64,000 nucleotides of DNA from an uncultured Muribaculaceae bacterium (lineage in GTDB: Bacteria > Bacteroidota > Bacteroidia > Bacteroidales > Muribaculaceae): contig CAJTQV010000013.1 of the NCBI GenBank assembly GCA_910578385.1, positions 40,685-104,684 on the forward strand. Direction: 5' to 3'. The notes under the pieces are model-generated. The model worked only from the letters and a program-made list of their open reading frames with translations, was not told the origin of the DNA and made no database searches. The position numbers and the translations under genes were made by a program. The number at the start of each line of letters is the position of its first letter. Within the stretch, counting starts at the first letter, position 1. This document shows positions 22,397-32,200 of this stretch, one piece after another.

Positions 22397-23578
22397 ATGT
22401 TATCTTTAGATATACCACTCGTTTCATATATTCTGCTCGCTGTGGCGGTATTGGCCGTCTCGGCGGCGTACTTCTACGGCCTGCGTGCATATTCGCGTGC
22501 CGCGCGTTTCTCATGTCCGGAGCTGCCGGATAATGACCCGGACTCGTGCCCGAAAGCCTCTGTGATAGTCTACAGCCAGAGCGACGAGGATATCCTCGAA
22601 GCCACGGTTGCAGCCATTATGGAGCAGGATTATCCCGACTTCGAGGTTGTGGTGGTCTGTGACGCTTCGGCCAGTCAGGCCGAGACTATATCCGACAAGT
22701 TGACTGCGCTTTATGACAACATACATGTGACATTCGTGCAGCCCGGCTCGCATAACCTTAGCCGCCGCAAGCTCGCGAACACCATCGGAATCAAGGCGGC
22801 CAAGGGTGAGGTGGTGGTCACTACTGTGGCCAACATCTCGATTCCTTCGGAGCGTTGGTTGCGCGGTCTGCTGGCACCTTTCTGCGGAGAGAGCGGACGG
22901 CATGTGGATGTTTCGCTCGGCTTGTCGAGGATTGACTTCAATGAGATGCGCGGACCCTGGAAATGGTACCGTCAGTTTGACTCGGTGCTCACCAATGCGC
23001 TCTGGGTAGGTTACGCGGCTGCGGGCAAACCCTATCGCGGCGATGGCTATAATCTTGCTTTCCGCCGCAGTGTGTTCTTTGCCCACAAGGGTTATGCCAA
23101 GACCATCAACCTGCACAACGGCGACGATGATCTCTTCATCGACGAGATTTCGACCGGAGCCAACACCCGTGTGGTTGTCGATGGCGACAGCATACTGACC
23201 ACCGAGTGGGGCGATTCGGCCAACCGTGTCTGGAGCATACGTAAGGCCCGCTACAGTTTCACGGCGCGATGGCTGCCCAAGGCACCTTTTGTCCGCTCGA
23301 ATGTGATGATGGGACTGCAGTGGCTCGTTCCGGCTTCTCTTGTGGTCGGTGCGTTGCTCGGACTCCCGTCGATATGGCCAGCGGTGGCAGCTCTATGTGT
23401 GCTCCTCTTCTTCTGGGGTATGGAGATATTCCATTACCGCCGTGTCGCTGCCCGTTTCGGAGCTGTCCGTCTGTGGTGGGGAGTGGTGCCGTTCTGGTTC
23501 TGGCGTCCGGTCGGAGATTTCTTTTTCCGCTACGACCACCGTTCGAGCCGGAAGAAGAATTTCACGTGGCAGCGGTGA
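22397..23578 (+). CDS. membrane-associated family 2 glycosyltransferase
   Basis: A 393 aa protein. One N-terminal hydrophobic helix (residues about 7-27) is followed by a GT-A domain with nucleotide-binding VVCDASASQAE and an acidic HNGDDDLFIDE region. Near the C-terminus two hydrophobic helices (LQWLVPASLVVGALLG; WPAVAALCVLLFFWG) and an aromatic segment anchor it. It probably transfers an activated sugar to a lipid- or membrane-bound acceptor at the inner membrane. Acceptor and sugar are not predictable. The neighbouring ugd suggests glycan synthesis, but the genes are on opposite strands. Confidence 0.88.
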   Translation: MLSLDIPLVSYILLAVAVLAVSAAYFYGLRAYSRAARFSCPELPDNDPDSCPKASVIVYSQSDEDILEATVAAIMEQDYPDFEVVVVCDASASQAETISDKLTALYDNIHVTFVQPGSHNLSRRKLANTIGIKAAKGEVVVTTVANISIPSERWLRGLLAPFCGESGRHVDVSLGLSRIDFNEMRGPWKWYRQFDSVLTNALWVGYAAAGKPYRGDGYNLAFRRSVFFAHKGYAKTINLHNGDDDLFIDEISTGANTRVVVDGDSILTTEWGDSANRVWSIRKARYSFTARWLPKAPFVRSNVMMGLQWLVPASLVVGALLGLPSIWPAVAALCVLLFFWGMEIFHYRRVAARFGAVRLWWGVVPFWFWRPVGDFFFRYDHRSSRKKNFTWQR

Positions 23579-23669
23579 CCGGTCTGCTGCTCCTGCGGAA
23601 TAGGCAGGCATGAGGGGGGAGGTGACCGGGAAAGTGGAGATTAGTTGTAAACAGAAAAACTGATATATA

Positions 23670-24422
23670 TTGGGAAAGAATAAGCTGAAGAAATTCGCCG
23701 ATATGGCTGAATTCAAATGTGTGCTACAATATCCGCGTGAGGAATTGCTGCGTCTCGGGTTTCCACATGCCGGCAAGTGGAACGGTGATGTGTTTGCGTC
23801 GGCCGCTCCGATTGTTCTTGAACTCGGTTGCGGTCGCGGTGAATATACTGTGGGTCTCGCCAAGAGTGAGCCGTCGCGCAATTTCATAGGCATCGACATC
23901 AAGGGTGCCCGTATGTGGACCGGCGCACGTCAGGTCGAGGAGGAGCAGATAGCCAACGCGGCTTTCCTCCGCTGCGAGATTGAGAACATCAATCACTTCT
24001 TCGCTCCAGGAGAGGTCGATGAGCTCTGGATAACCTTCCCGGACCCGCAGATGCAGAAGACCCGCAAGCGTCTTACCTCGACGCGGTTCCTCGGTCTTTA
24101 CCGTAACATACTTCGCCCCGACGGTGTTGTCAATCTGAAGACCGACTCGCCATTCCTGTTCGAGTACACCCGCCGTCTGGTGGAACTCAACGGTTTCGAG
24201 GTGCTGGCATGTACCGATGATCTTTACGAGTCGGGTCTTGTGGATCCTGTAACTTCAATCAAGACCTACTACGAGCAGCAGTGGCTTTCGCGTGGCAAGA
24301 AAATCAAGCTCATATCCTTCCGCCTTCCGGCAGAGGGTGAGCTCCGGGAGCCTGAGGCTGACGACATTCCCCGCGACGATTACCGGGCCATCCCGCGTCC
24401 CAACATAACCGCAACCCTCTAA
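23670..24422 (+). CDS. trmB: tRNA (guanine-N7-)-methyltransferase, TTG start
   Basis: SAM-dependent m7G46 methylation of tRNA. The 250 aa protein has SAM motif LELGCGRGEYT and the TrmB signature region FPDPQMQKTRKRLTSTRF. The start codon is TTG at 23670: it gives MGKNKLKKFADM, which resembles the usual N-terminus of Bacteroidales TrmB, while the first ATG would remove 11 conserved-looking residues. mrp follows 12 bp downstream, probably in the same transcript. Confidence 0.94.
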   Translation: MGKNKLKKFADMAEFKCVLQYPREELLRLGFPHAGKWNGDVFASAAPIVLELGCGRGEYTVGLAKSEPSRNFIGIDIKGARMWTGARQVEEEQIANAAFLRCEIENINHFFAPGEVDELWITFPDPQMQKTRKRLTSTRFLGLYRNILRPDGVVNLKTDSPFLFEYTRRLVELNGFEVLACTDDLYESGLVDPVTSIKTYYEQQWLSRGKKIKLISFRLPAEGELREPEADDIPRDDYRAIPRPNITATL

Positions 24423-24434
24423 AAAGAAAATCAA

Positions 24435-25559
24435 ATGACACTATATCCGAATCTGATACTTGACGCCCTGCGCACGGTGCGCTACCCGGGCAATGGCAAG
24501 AACCTTGTCGAGAACGAGATGGTCGAGGATGACATCCGCATCGACGGTAACAAGGTCTCATTCTCCCTCATCTTCGACCGTCCGACCGATCCGTTCATCA
24601 AGAGCGTGGTGCGTTCGGCCGAGACTGCAATCAATACATTCATCTCGCCCGAGGTAGAGGTGCGCGGCAACATCGCTGTGAAATACCGCAAGACCGAGCC
24701 GGAGAAGAAGCCCGATATCCTGCCGGGAGTGAAGAACATCATCGGTGTGTCGAGTGGAAAGGGTGGTGTCGGCAAATCTACCGTAGCCGCCAACCTCGCC
24801 GTTGCACTTGCCGCACGCGGTTACAAGGTCGGCCTTCTCGATGCCGATATATTCGGACCCTCCATGCCCAAGATGTTCGGCGTGGAGGATGAGCAGATCT
24901 ACATGGTCAGCAAAGAGGGGCGCGACTGGATAGAGCCTATGGAGCGTTACGGCGTGAAGATGCTCTCGATCGGCTTCCTTGTAGATAAGGAGAAGCCGGT
25001 TCTATGGCGCGGCGGCATGGCGAGCAACGCACTCAAGCAGCTCATCACCGATGCCTGGTGGGGCGACCTCGACTACTTCCTCATCGACATGCCACCCGGT
25101 ACGAGCGACATACACCTCACGCTCGTGCAGACGCTCCCGATAACAGGAGTGGTTGTGGTCAGCACCCCGCAGGAGGTGGCGCTTGCCGATGCCCGTAAAG
25201 GCATAGCGATGTTTACCGATTCGAAAGTGAACGTGCCGATACTCGGCCTTGTGGAGAACATGGCCTGGTTCACGCCCGCGCAGCATCCCGACGAGAAATA
25301 CTACATCTTCGGCGAGGGAGGAGCGGTACGTCTTGCCGAGAAAGAGGGTGTCCATCTGTTGGCCCGCATCCCGCTGGTGATGGACATCATGAGCCATGCC
25401 GACAACGGCGAACCCGTCGCCGTCGTCCTTGAGAACGACCCCGAGGCGGCCAATGCTGAGGCCCGTGCCTTCGCCGAGCTCGCGGCCAACGTCGTCACCG
25501 CCGTCGAAGACCGCAACCGCCACCAGCCCCCTACCCACAAAGTCGAACTCACCCACTAA
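24435..25559 (+). CDS. apbC: Mrp/ApbC-type P-loop ATPase (iron-sulfur carrier family)
   Basis: A 374 aa cytoplasmic protein proposed to carry or insert Fe-S clusters. Residues 1 to about 85 form a MIP18/DUF59-like domain. The ParA/MinD-type ATPase domain has deviant Walker A SSGKGGVGKSTVAANLA, switch GLLDADIFGPSMP, and LIDMPPGTSDIHLT. The C-terminal CxxC that bridges a cluster in many Mrp proteins is not present: the equivalent stretch reads ENMAWFTPAQHPDEKYYIFG. I believe that loss is usual in Bacteroidetes homologues. It forms an operon with trmB and ends before a long stem-loop. Confidence 0.92.
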   Translation: MTLYPNLILDALRTVRYPGNGKNLVENEMVEDDIRIDGNKVSFSLIFDRPTDPFIKSVVRSAETAINTFISPEVEVRGNIAVKYRKTEPEKKPDILPGVKNIIGVSSGKGGVGKSTVAANLAVALAARGYKVGLLDADIFGPSMPKMFGVEDEQIYMVSKEGRDWIEPMERYGVKMLSIGFLVDKEKPVLWRGGMASNALKQLITDAWWGDLDYFLIDMPPGTSDIHLTLVQTLPITGVVVVSTPQEVALADARKGIAMFTDSKVNVPILGLVENMAWFTPAQHPDEKYYIFGEGGAVRLAEKEGVHLLARIPLVMDIMSHADNGEPVAVVLENDPEAANAEARAFAELAANVVTAVEDRNRHQPPTHKVELTH

Positions 25560-25575
25560 TTCCCCATTAAAGAAT

Positions 25576-25623
25576 TGACAAGCCCACGTTTATAGCGCTT
25601 TAGCGTTAAACGTGGGCTTGTCA
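25576..25623. terminator. 17-bp perfect stem-loop after mrp
   Basis: The perfect inverted repeat 25576-25592 / 25607-25623 has a 14-nt loop. There is no strong T-run on either side, so it may act as a processing or bidirectional stop structure rather than a classic terminator. Confidence 0.6.
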
Positions 25624-25686
25624 CATGTAAAATATATTTTCAGTCCATTATTCAATCAGATATATTAAAAAATATTAATCGGTATA

Positions 25687-25717
25687 TTTGCAAATAGGAA
25701 AATAATTTGTAATTTTG
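25687..25717 (+). promoter_or_regulatory. promoter of the structured RNA / island
   Basis: TTTG (25687-25690), a 19 bp spacer and TAATTTTG (25710-25717). The predicted start is near 25723. It is the only good promoter match I find before the seven-gene operon. Confidence 0.75.
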
Positions 25718-25719
25718 TG

Positions 25720-26055
25720 CAGCAGTGCCTTTACGCAGAAGTCTGATAAGGTTGATTTGGTTACAATGCCAATCGTCCGAAGGGTTATGTGGGTGGGATT
25801 GCTGACATATTTTTAATAGAGCGTCTTTGTGCGCTTTGTTCTTGACTCTAAGAAACTTGGCGGTTTCAAAACTCCAGTCAAAGGACAGAGGCAGCAAGGT
25901 CGCTCACGGATGGTAATAGTCCGCCATATACCTGCCTATGGTATGTGGTTTCGCTATATACCTTCACGTGGGCTTCTGCGTTGCTCGTCTCGACTGGAAC
26001 GGCAACGCCAAGGCCTCTTAGAGTGGGACGAGCAAATAAGGAGGATCCCACGTTT
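25720..26055 (+). ncRNA. large structured RNA upstream of the island operon
   Basis: About 335 nt with many long-range pairings and no convincing protein. Helices: 25720-25729 / 25795-25804 (nine of ten paired, one mismatch); 25754-25760 / 25769-25774; a long arm closing 25819-25823 / 25901-25905 with inner TTGACT / AGTCAA (25842-25847 / 25876-25881) and apical GAAAC / GTTTC; 25924-25932 / 25940-25948 (9 bp, one G-T); 25966-25972 / 26047-26053 (7 bp) enclosing 25981-25989 / 26027-26035 (9 bp perfect) with a GGC-AAC-GCC tip. I do not see the conserved cores of RNase P, tmRNA or SRP RNA. It could be a free ncRNA or the leader of the operon starting at 26129. Confidence 0.65.
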
Positions 26056-26128
26056 CTATTTTATATGCCACAGTAAATCAAGTCAATTTATCCGAACTGG
26101 GATTCATCGGAATGGAATATAACCGAAG

Positions 26129-27406
26129 ATGAAACTCAAAAACTCCATATACACGTTCGGTATTTCCGCGTGCTTGATATTTTGTGTACTGTTTCTTGCT
26201 CAATGTAGCGGCGGTTATGTAAATACTAATAATTACCCGGCTTTTACTGATGATGGATATTTGATTACAGATTCCACAGATTTGGAATTTAAAAGAGAAT
26301 TGCCATCGGTAATCAAATTTTATGTTGAGGTTTCAGGCAGTATGAATGGCTTTTTTAGAGCAAATGAGCCTACTGAATTTAAGTCGGATGTCTGGCATGT
26401 TTTGAGTTCTTCATCTCCTCTTGCTCCTTCTGTATCAATCCTGACTGATGACGGAGAGCGGGGGGCAACTATGTCTGTGGATGACTTCAGGGCTAATATG
26501 AATACCGGTTCATTTATTTCGTCGGCTTCTACAAAAGTCCCGTTGATGCTGAGCGCCATAATTGATAGCTTGAACACAGATGCAGGGGAGGTGGCCGTTC
26601 TGATTTCAGACATGAAGTATAGTCCGGTAGGAGCTGCGGCCCCATCTGTGTTAATGGCACAATATGTCACGGATATCAATGGTATAATGGGCAGGTTTGG
26701 AAAAGCCATAAGTATGATTTGCGCAACATCCGACTATCGGGATAATGCAGGCAACGTAATATGCTCCAGGTCTCCTTACTATTATGTTATTCTCGGCAAA
26801 CAGGAAAACGTTGCCAAAATAAGGAACTATATTTCATTGTTGCTCAAGCAGAAAGGTCGTTTTGTCGATAATATTGACAGTGGCTTCAATTATGGACATC
26901 CTGCATATTCGTTTGGAATATCTAATAAATGTTATCAATTTGAGGATCAACCATCTTTTCTGGGATATGAAGAGGCGGATACGGATACTTGTACAATAAA
27001 ACTGAAGGTTCCTCTTGAGAATTACCGTTGGATTATGGAATATGAAGAAGTTTTCAGAGAAGCCTTTAAAGTTAAACCGCTGTATGGCTCGAAGGTGAAG
27101 GTCGGTAATATTGATATTGAAGTCAAGGATGTTACCGGGCCAGACAAAAGACTCAACCGCGAAGCGACTGCAACGGTTGACCTTAAGATTTACGATATGT
27201 ATCTTGATTCTGATGTCATTGAATGGAATCTCGAATTGCCGGATACAAATTATTCCCTCTTCAATGAATTCTTTGAAGGAGCGGCAGAGGAGAATGATCC
27301 CGCCAAATCCTATTCAGTATTGGATTTTCTGACGGGTGTGTTCAAAGGAGGCATCGTTATTCATGATATGAAACCCAATTATATACTCGTTTCAAAAAAG
27401 GAATAA
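26129..27406 (+). CDS. vWA-domain lipoprotein (first gene of the seven-gene island)
   Basis: A 425 aa protein with lipoprotein signal LFLAQC (Cys26). No obvious Bacteroidetes surface-export signal follows the Cys, so a periplasm-facing location is likelier. Residues 60-165 look like a von Willebrand A domain: E67-x-S69-G-S71 in VEVSGSM at the MIDAS position, Thr136 in ASTKVPLML, and S160-D161 in VLISDMKYS. The first MIDAS residue is Glu rather than Asp. The C-terminal half is beta-rich with no recognised family. It begins the operon, 3 bp before the next gene, and would be a sensor, ligand-binding or assembly partner of the stator complex. Codon and base composition are AT-rich relative to mrp upstream. 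Confidence 0.8.
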   Translation: MKLKNSIYTFGISACLIFCVLFLAQCSGGYVNTNNYPAFTDDGYLITDSTDLEFKRELPSVIKFYVEVSGSMNGFFRANEPTEFKSDVWHVLSSSSPLAPSVSILTDDGERGATMSVDDFRANMNTGSFISSASTKVPLMLSAIIDSLNTDAGEVAVLISDMKYSPVGAAAPSVLMAQYVTDINGIMGRFGKAISMICATSDYRDNAGNVICSRSPYYYVILGKQENVAKIRNYISLLLKQKGRFVDNIDSGFNYGHPAYSFGISNKCYQFEDQPSFLGYEEADTDTCTIKLKVPLENYRWIMEYEEVFREAFKVKPLYGSKVKVGNIDIEVKDVTGPDKRLNREATATVDLKIYDMYLDSDVIEWNLELPDTNYSLFNEFFEGAAEENDPAKSYSVLDFLTGVFKGGIVIHDMKPNYILVSKKE

Positions 27407-27409
27407 AGT

Positions 27410-27856
27410 ATGCTGTCATTTTATAAATGGTTTATCGGGTCTCAAAATGACCTGACAGGGCAGTTTCAGAACAACGAACAGCTCTTCTACCAAGCACGCA
27501 ATTTCTGGAATAATCTGGAGACCATTACTGTGCCCATCGTCATAGTGATGTTGGTGGTGGGAATTGGTATGGCTGTCTATTATTATACTATTTTCAATAA
27601 CAAGCCTGGTAGACATTACCGTCCGGTGTGGTGGCTGATTTTCATGGGTGTCGCTTTGATTGTGACACTTGTGGTGTCACTGAGTATTGAAATTGGACTC
27701 TGTGCGCCGAAATTACATGGGACCTTGGTTTTAGAAATCATGTTGGCATTGGGAAACGCACTTTATGCTTGTATTGCTTATTTGGTGATGTCTGTTGTGT
27801 GGTGTAACCTATTGCCTACTAACGCATATCGTTTATTGAAATTCAAAAAGAGATGA
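27410..27856 (+). CDS. small three-helix membrane protein of the island
   Basis: A 148 aa protein of unknown family. An amphipathic N-terminal segment (about 35 residues) precedes three hydrophobic helices: roughly residues 39-60 (PIVIVMLVVGIGMAVYYYT), 75-96 (WLIFMGVALIVTLVVSLSI) and 107-132 (EIMLALGNALYACIAYLVMS). The short basic C-terminus ends LKFKKR. Its last four bases overlap the start of the tubulin-like gene (27853-27856), indicating translational coupling and probably a stoichiometric membrane partner. No catalytic motif is visible. Confidence 0.8.
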   Translation: MLSFYKWFIGSQNDLTGQFQNNEQLFYQARNFWNNLETITVPIVIVMLVVGIGMAVYYYTIFNNKPGRHYRPVWWLIFMGVALIVTLVVSLSIEIGLCAPKLHGTLVLEIMLALGNALYACIAYLVMSVVWCNLLPTNAYRLLKFKKR

Positions 27857-29250
27857 AAAAAGTATTTGTTTTCTGCATAGGTGGCACGGGTATCAGGGTG
27901 ATGAAAAGTATTATCATGTTGATGGCCGGAGGAATGGACACGCATGGTTTTGCCGTTGTTCCGGTTATTCTTGATCCGCATCTTGACTTGGTAGAGAAAA
28001 AGAATCTACATTCCCTTATAGCTGAATATCAGGAGATATACCGCCGTTCAGTAAATAACGGCTCTGAGACTCTGAATCCTCTGAAGGGCTTCTTTGGCGC
28101 CAATATACAGACGATTGATGATTTGAACAACCAGACTAACGATACGCAGGAAAAGGCTGGAAGTAATGATAAATTCGGCTCGTATATAAATTTCAGCAGT
28201 CTTGGCAAGGATGATATAAATAATTTTCTGGTCGAAACATTATTTTCGACTAAGAATCTTAACAGCCCGCTCTCGGTTGGATTCAAGGGAAATCCAAATG
28301 TCGGGACAGTGGTTCTTGGAGATATGATAGAGGGGGCGGAGTGGTTCAGATCCTTCAAGCAACATTGTGACAAAGGAGACCGTGTTTTTATAATCAGTTC
28401 CATCTTTGGAGGAACCGGTGCTTCCGGTTATCCTCTTCTCGAAAAGAAAATTCATTTTGCTGAAAACGAACCGGCCGTAAAGAACGCCCTCATAGGTGCG
28501 GTTTCCGTACTGCCATATTATAAACTAAAGAATCCTGTATCTACTGGCAGTGATATAGATTCCGCTAATTTTTATACTAAGACTAAAGCAGCTTTAGCGT
28601 ATTATCACGAGAAAGTGCTGGCAGACTATCTATATTATGTGGGAGAAAAGAATTTGAGGCAGGAATATGAGAATGATGAAAAGAAGCAAGATGACAAAGC
28701 GAATTTCATCGAACTCGTCGCAGCCTCGGCTCTTTTTGACTTTTTAAAGAGAGAGGCTCCGCAGCGTCAGCAGTTCCTAACCCGTGCAATAGAAGATGAT
28801 GTCGAGTCATTGGATTTGATATCATTGGGATCTGGTTACAAGGATATAGTAAAGAGTGTAGCCGATTTCATGCTTCTACGTTTACTCGTTGATGAACTTC
28901 CCAAGGAGAGTTGTTTCCCATTGAAAATAAACAGAGGGCTCAACGAATCATTCTACAATGATTCGGCATTTAAATCATTGGAGCGATTCTGTGAGGTTTA
29001 TTATAATTGGTATTCGGAGCTTGCTCAGAATAAGCGTGCATTCGCACCGATTAGCTACGATAATCCTAAGAAAATGGGCGGGTGGGTAAAGACAATCAGT
29101 CTTGACGCTAAGGATGACTCATATTATTTGCTTGAAATGGTCAAGGCAAGCAACAAGAGTAAAATCAAGGATCATTCCAACAAATTCAGATTCTTCTTAC
29201 AATTTGCGGGTGAAGCAATTGACCACTACACCAATAAGATTTATAAATAA
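27853..29250 (+). CDS. tubulin/FtsZ-fold GTPase-like protein (Tubulin_2-like)
   Basis: A 465 aa protein. The N-terminus VFVFCIGGTGIRVMKS matches the first nucleotide-binding loop of the tubulin/FtsZ superfamily. The signature T4 loop is FGGTGASGYPLL at about residues 183-194 (tubulin consensus GGTGSG). The intervening region contains the expected alternating strand-helix pattern (GFAVVPVILDP; RVFIISSIF). The C-terminal half (about 250-465) is helical and without assignment. It belongs with the divergent bacterial tubulin-like proteins rather than cell-division FtsZ. It may form filaments or rings that contact the downstream stator. GTP binding is inferred from motifs only. Confidence 0.82.
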   Translation: MKKVFVFCIGGTGIRVMKSIIMLMAGGMDTHGFAVVPVILDPHLDLVEKKNLHSLIAEYQEIYRRSVNNGSETLNPLKGFFGANIQTIDDLNNQTNDTQEKAGSNDKFGSYINFSSLGKDDINNFLVETLFSTKNLNSPLSVGFKGNPNVGTVVLGDMIEGAEWFRSFKQHCDKGDRVFIISSIFGGTGASGYPLLEKKIHFAENEPAVKNALIGAVSVLPYYKLKNPVSTGSDIDSANFYTKTKAALAYYHEKVLADYLYYVGEKNLRQEYENDEKKQDDKANFIELVAASALFDFLKREAPQRQQFLTRAIEDDVESLDLISLGSGYKDIVKSVADFMLLRLLVDELPKESCFPLKINRGLNESFYNDSAFKSLERFCEVYYNWYSELAQNKRAFAPISYDNPKKMGGWVKTISLDAKDDSYYLLEMVKASNKSKIKDHSNKFRFFLQFAGEAIDHYTNKIYK

Positions 29251-29256
29251 TATAAG

Positions 29257-32200
29257 ATGGCAAGAATAGACTTGAATATCGTTGACCGGGGTACAAAAGG
29301 TACGGATTGGATTGCAGAGGATGGCTGTCTTACTCCGCAACAGCTTGATGAGGTGCTGGAGCAAAAAACAGATAATAGTGGTGCTCTAAATTCGCTCCCT
29401 ACTCCTTTTGCCCGTTTTTTTGTGGCAAGGGAGGCTTTCCGTCGTGCCATGGAAGAACGTATCAACAGGAAAACGGAGGCGGGATTCGCTTATCGTCAGA
29501 TGGTTTCTGATATTCTCGATGTGTACGAACTGTTGTTTAATCTGAAGTATCATAAGAACATCTGGGGAACTGAGAGAGAAATAGAAATAAGGGAGTGGGA
29601 TAGTAACACCAAGCTCGAAGAGATACGAAATAAGATGCCTGTTTTATATAACTCTCTCAATGAGTACTATAAAACAGATGTAAATGAGGAAAAACTTCAT
29701 TTCATCGTATTTACTCAAGATGGCAAGGATCTGCTTCTTGCTTGTACATCGCCTATCACCGGATTTATTACTCCTCCTGATATGGACAAGGCGCTTGTAG
29801 AAGAAGGAAGTACGAAATCTATGCGAATTGTTGGCGAACAGTATTTAGATTTACATATACGGAGAAAGTCCCGCGGAGAGTATTTTAGTGACGCTCTGAT
29901 GTTTGAAGATCGTGATGAAGAGTTTAAAAACTACATGTTCAATGAAGTTTTTGGCTCGGACGCAGTCGACGAGAAATTCAAAGCGATTAAAGAATATATC
30001 AGAAGTTTCAAGAATGATCCGGTAATTCGTAAGGATTATAAGTTGGGACTTGGATCGGTTAAAACTGATCAGAAAGAAGACCTTGTGGTGAATGGGCTGA
30101 GGATATTGTCATACAATGATATAGATGTCAACAGTTACTTTACACCTTCCATAATCAAGGTGCCTTATAGAATATCTCGTGAGCTTTTTGAAGCAGTTGT
30201 GTACGAGAATGATTTTGCGGAGAGGGATGAGGATTATCTGCTTCCGTTTAAACCGGAAGTGCTTGCTCTGTTCAAAGACAATAAGATAGAATCCTCTCTC
30301 AAAATCAACCGTGATTCTGTGACTGTTCTTCTTAAATATGATGGCAAGGTATATAAGAAGAACTATTCAAAAGAACCCATGACTGAAACTGATGGTAGAA
30401 TTATTGATCTCAAGGAGGTTTCTATATCGTTTGATATGGGAATATTCCCCAATATTCTCTCTTCAAGAGATAATGAGAATAACTATTTCAAGGTTATTCT
30501 TTTAGGGGCATGCAATGATTCTGATTCCAACGGATTCAGTGTTGATGATATTTCGGTACAATTCTATAAGGGGAAAGAACAAATAAAAGAATTGGATCCA
30601 CGCAGAAATAATGCCAGATTCGGAGTGTGCCCGGCTGTAACACGTACCAATGACAAGAAGTGTGGAACAAAATTCTACGAAGTATTCAATACTGATTTTA
30701 ATGCGTTGGAAATAGACATCCGGGGACATAAGGGCTTACTTCTGCCAAAGTTCAAAAAAAGCGAAATGACGAGTGACTCATTCACTTACGCCATAGACTT
30801 CGGTACATCCAATACCTTTATCTCCCGATGCAAACATGGAAATGATAACTTGCCTGAGATGTTCAGGATGGAACATCCTATGGTGAATTATCTTCATGAG
30901 ATTCCAGAGGATTCGCAAATATCATTGGTTCATCGTATTGAGAATGGTTTATTCGCCCCCGCGCAAGGCCGTGTCAAAACAGAGTTTGCCCCTGTATTTA
31001 TTGACGGCAGAGATTATAGTTTCCCCATTCGCACTGCGATGTGTGGCCAAAAAGGAAAGGGGAATAATCCCCGTTTGTTCGACAATCATAACATAGCTTT
31101 CTTTTATGAGAAAGTCTTGCCGGAAGAAGATCAGATTATATACACTGATCTTAAATGGGAAGACAACGAAGCTATGTTACGGGTGTTCATACGTGAATTG
31201 TTGCTCATAATTAAGGCTGATGTGTTGCAGCGTAATGGTGATTTAAGCCTTACCCAACTTGTGTGGTTCCGTCCATTAAGCTTTATGGCAAACACGAGGG
31301 AAACATATAATGAAATATGGACAACCGAGGCTGAGAAAATCTTGAGTATTCAGGAAAATCAGATTTCGTGCTATTCTGAATCTGAAGCTCCTTACTATTT
31401 CTTTAAAAAGAAAAATTATATCAAGGATACGGAGATAGTCACAGTCGTGGACATAGGTGGGGGATCAACAGACTTCGTTTATTTCAAGTATAATCAACCT
31501 GTAATGGCTAATTCAGTCCATTTCGGTTGTGATGTGCTGTGGGAAAATGGTTACAATGAGTTTGACAATGAGCGGGAAAATGGTATTTTCCGTCGTTATG
31601 AAACTGTTATTAAGTTTGAACGTGAGGATTTGGAGGACTTAAACAGCAACTTCCTTCGCATTGAGTCTGCCAAAACAAAAGATATCATTAACTTCTGGCT
31701 AAGCAATTCTAATTACTGTGACATATCAAAACGACTGAAGAAGGACTTCAAGCCTGTGTTCATATATCATTTGACGTCATTGCTTTTCTATATGGCATCG
31801 ATGTATCAGGACTATAAGCTGGATGCTCCCCGGTCGGTCCTGTTCAGTGGTAACGGAAGCAAATATATTGACAGTTTCATAAGTTCTGACAAGAGGATTA
31901 TCAAGAAAATCGTTGATCTTACCTTTGAAAAAGTGTTTGGTGAACCACAGGATGTCAAAGTGGAGCTGCCGTCAGAAAGAAAAGAAGCGACTTGTTATGG
32001 TGGGTTATACAGAGCTCCGCACGCACCTGCTGCCGGGACAAAGGTTTACCATGGTGATGTGAAGAACTCATACGTTACGGTTGGAGATGTAAATGAAAAT
32101 ATGAACGCTCTTCGTGAAGAGCTGGGACGGAAATATGACGGGATGAACTCTCTTTATGAAGAAATTCTGAAGATGTTGAGGGCTGAGAGTGTCATCGATA

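Noticed and set aside
25720..26055. RNase P, tmRNA or SRP RNA
   Set aside because: None of the conserved cores is present on either strand: no GAGGAAAGTCCGGGC-type RNase P core, no tag peptide coding sequence, and no GGTCAGG...GGAAGG...AGCAG SRP loop.
25829..26122. 97-codon plus-strand frame upstream of the island
   Set aside because: It runs across the long RNA helices, has no signal or fold pattern, and its composition follows the base-paired arms. Treated as a by-product of the structured RNA.
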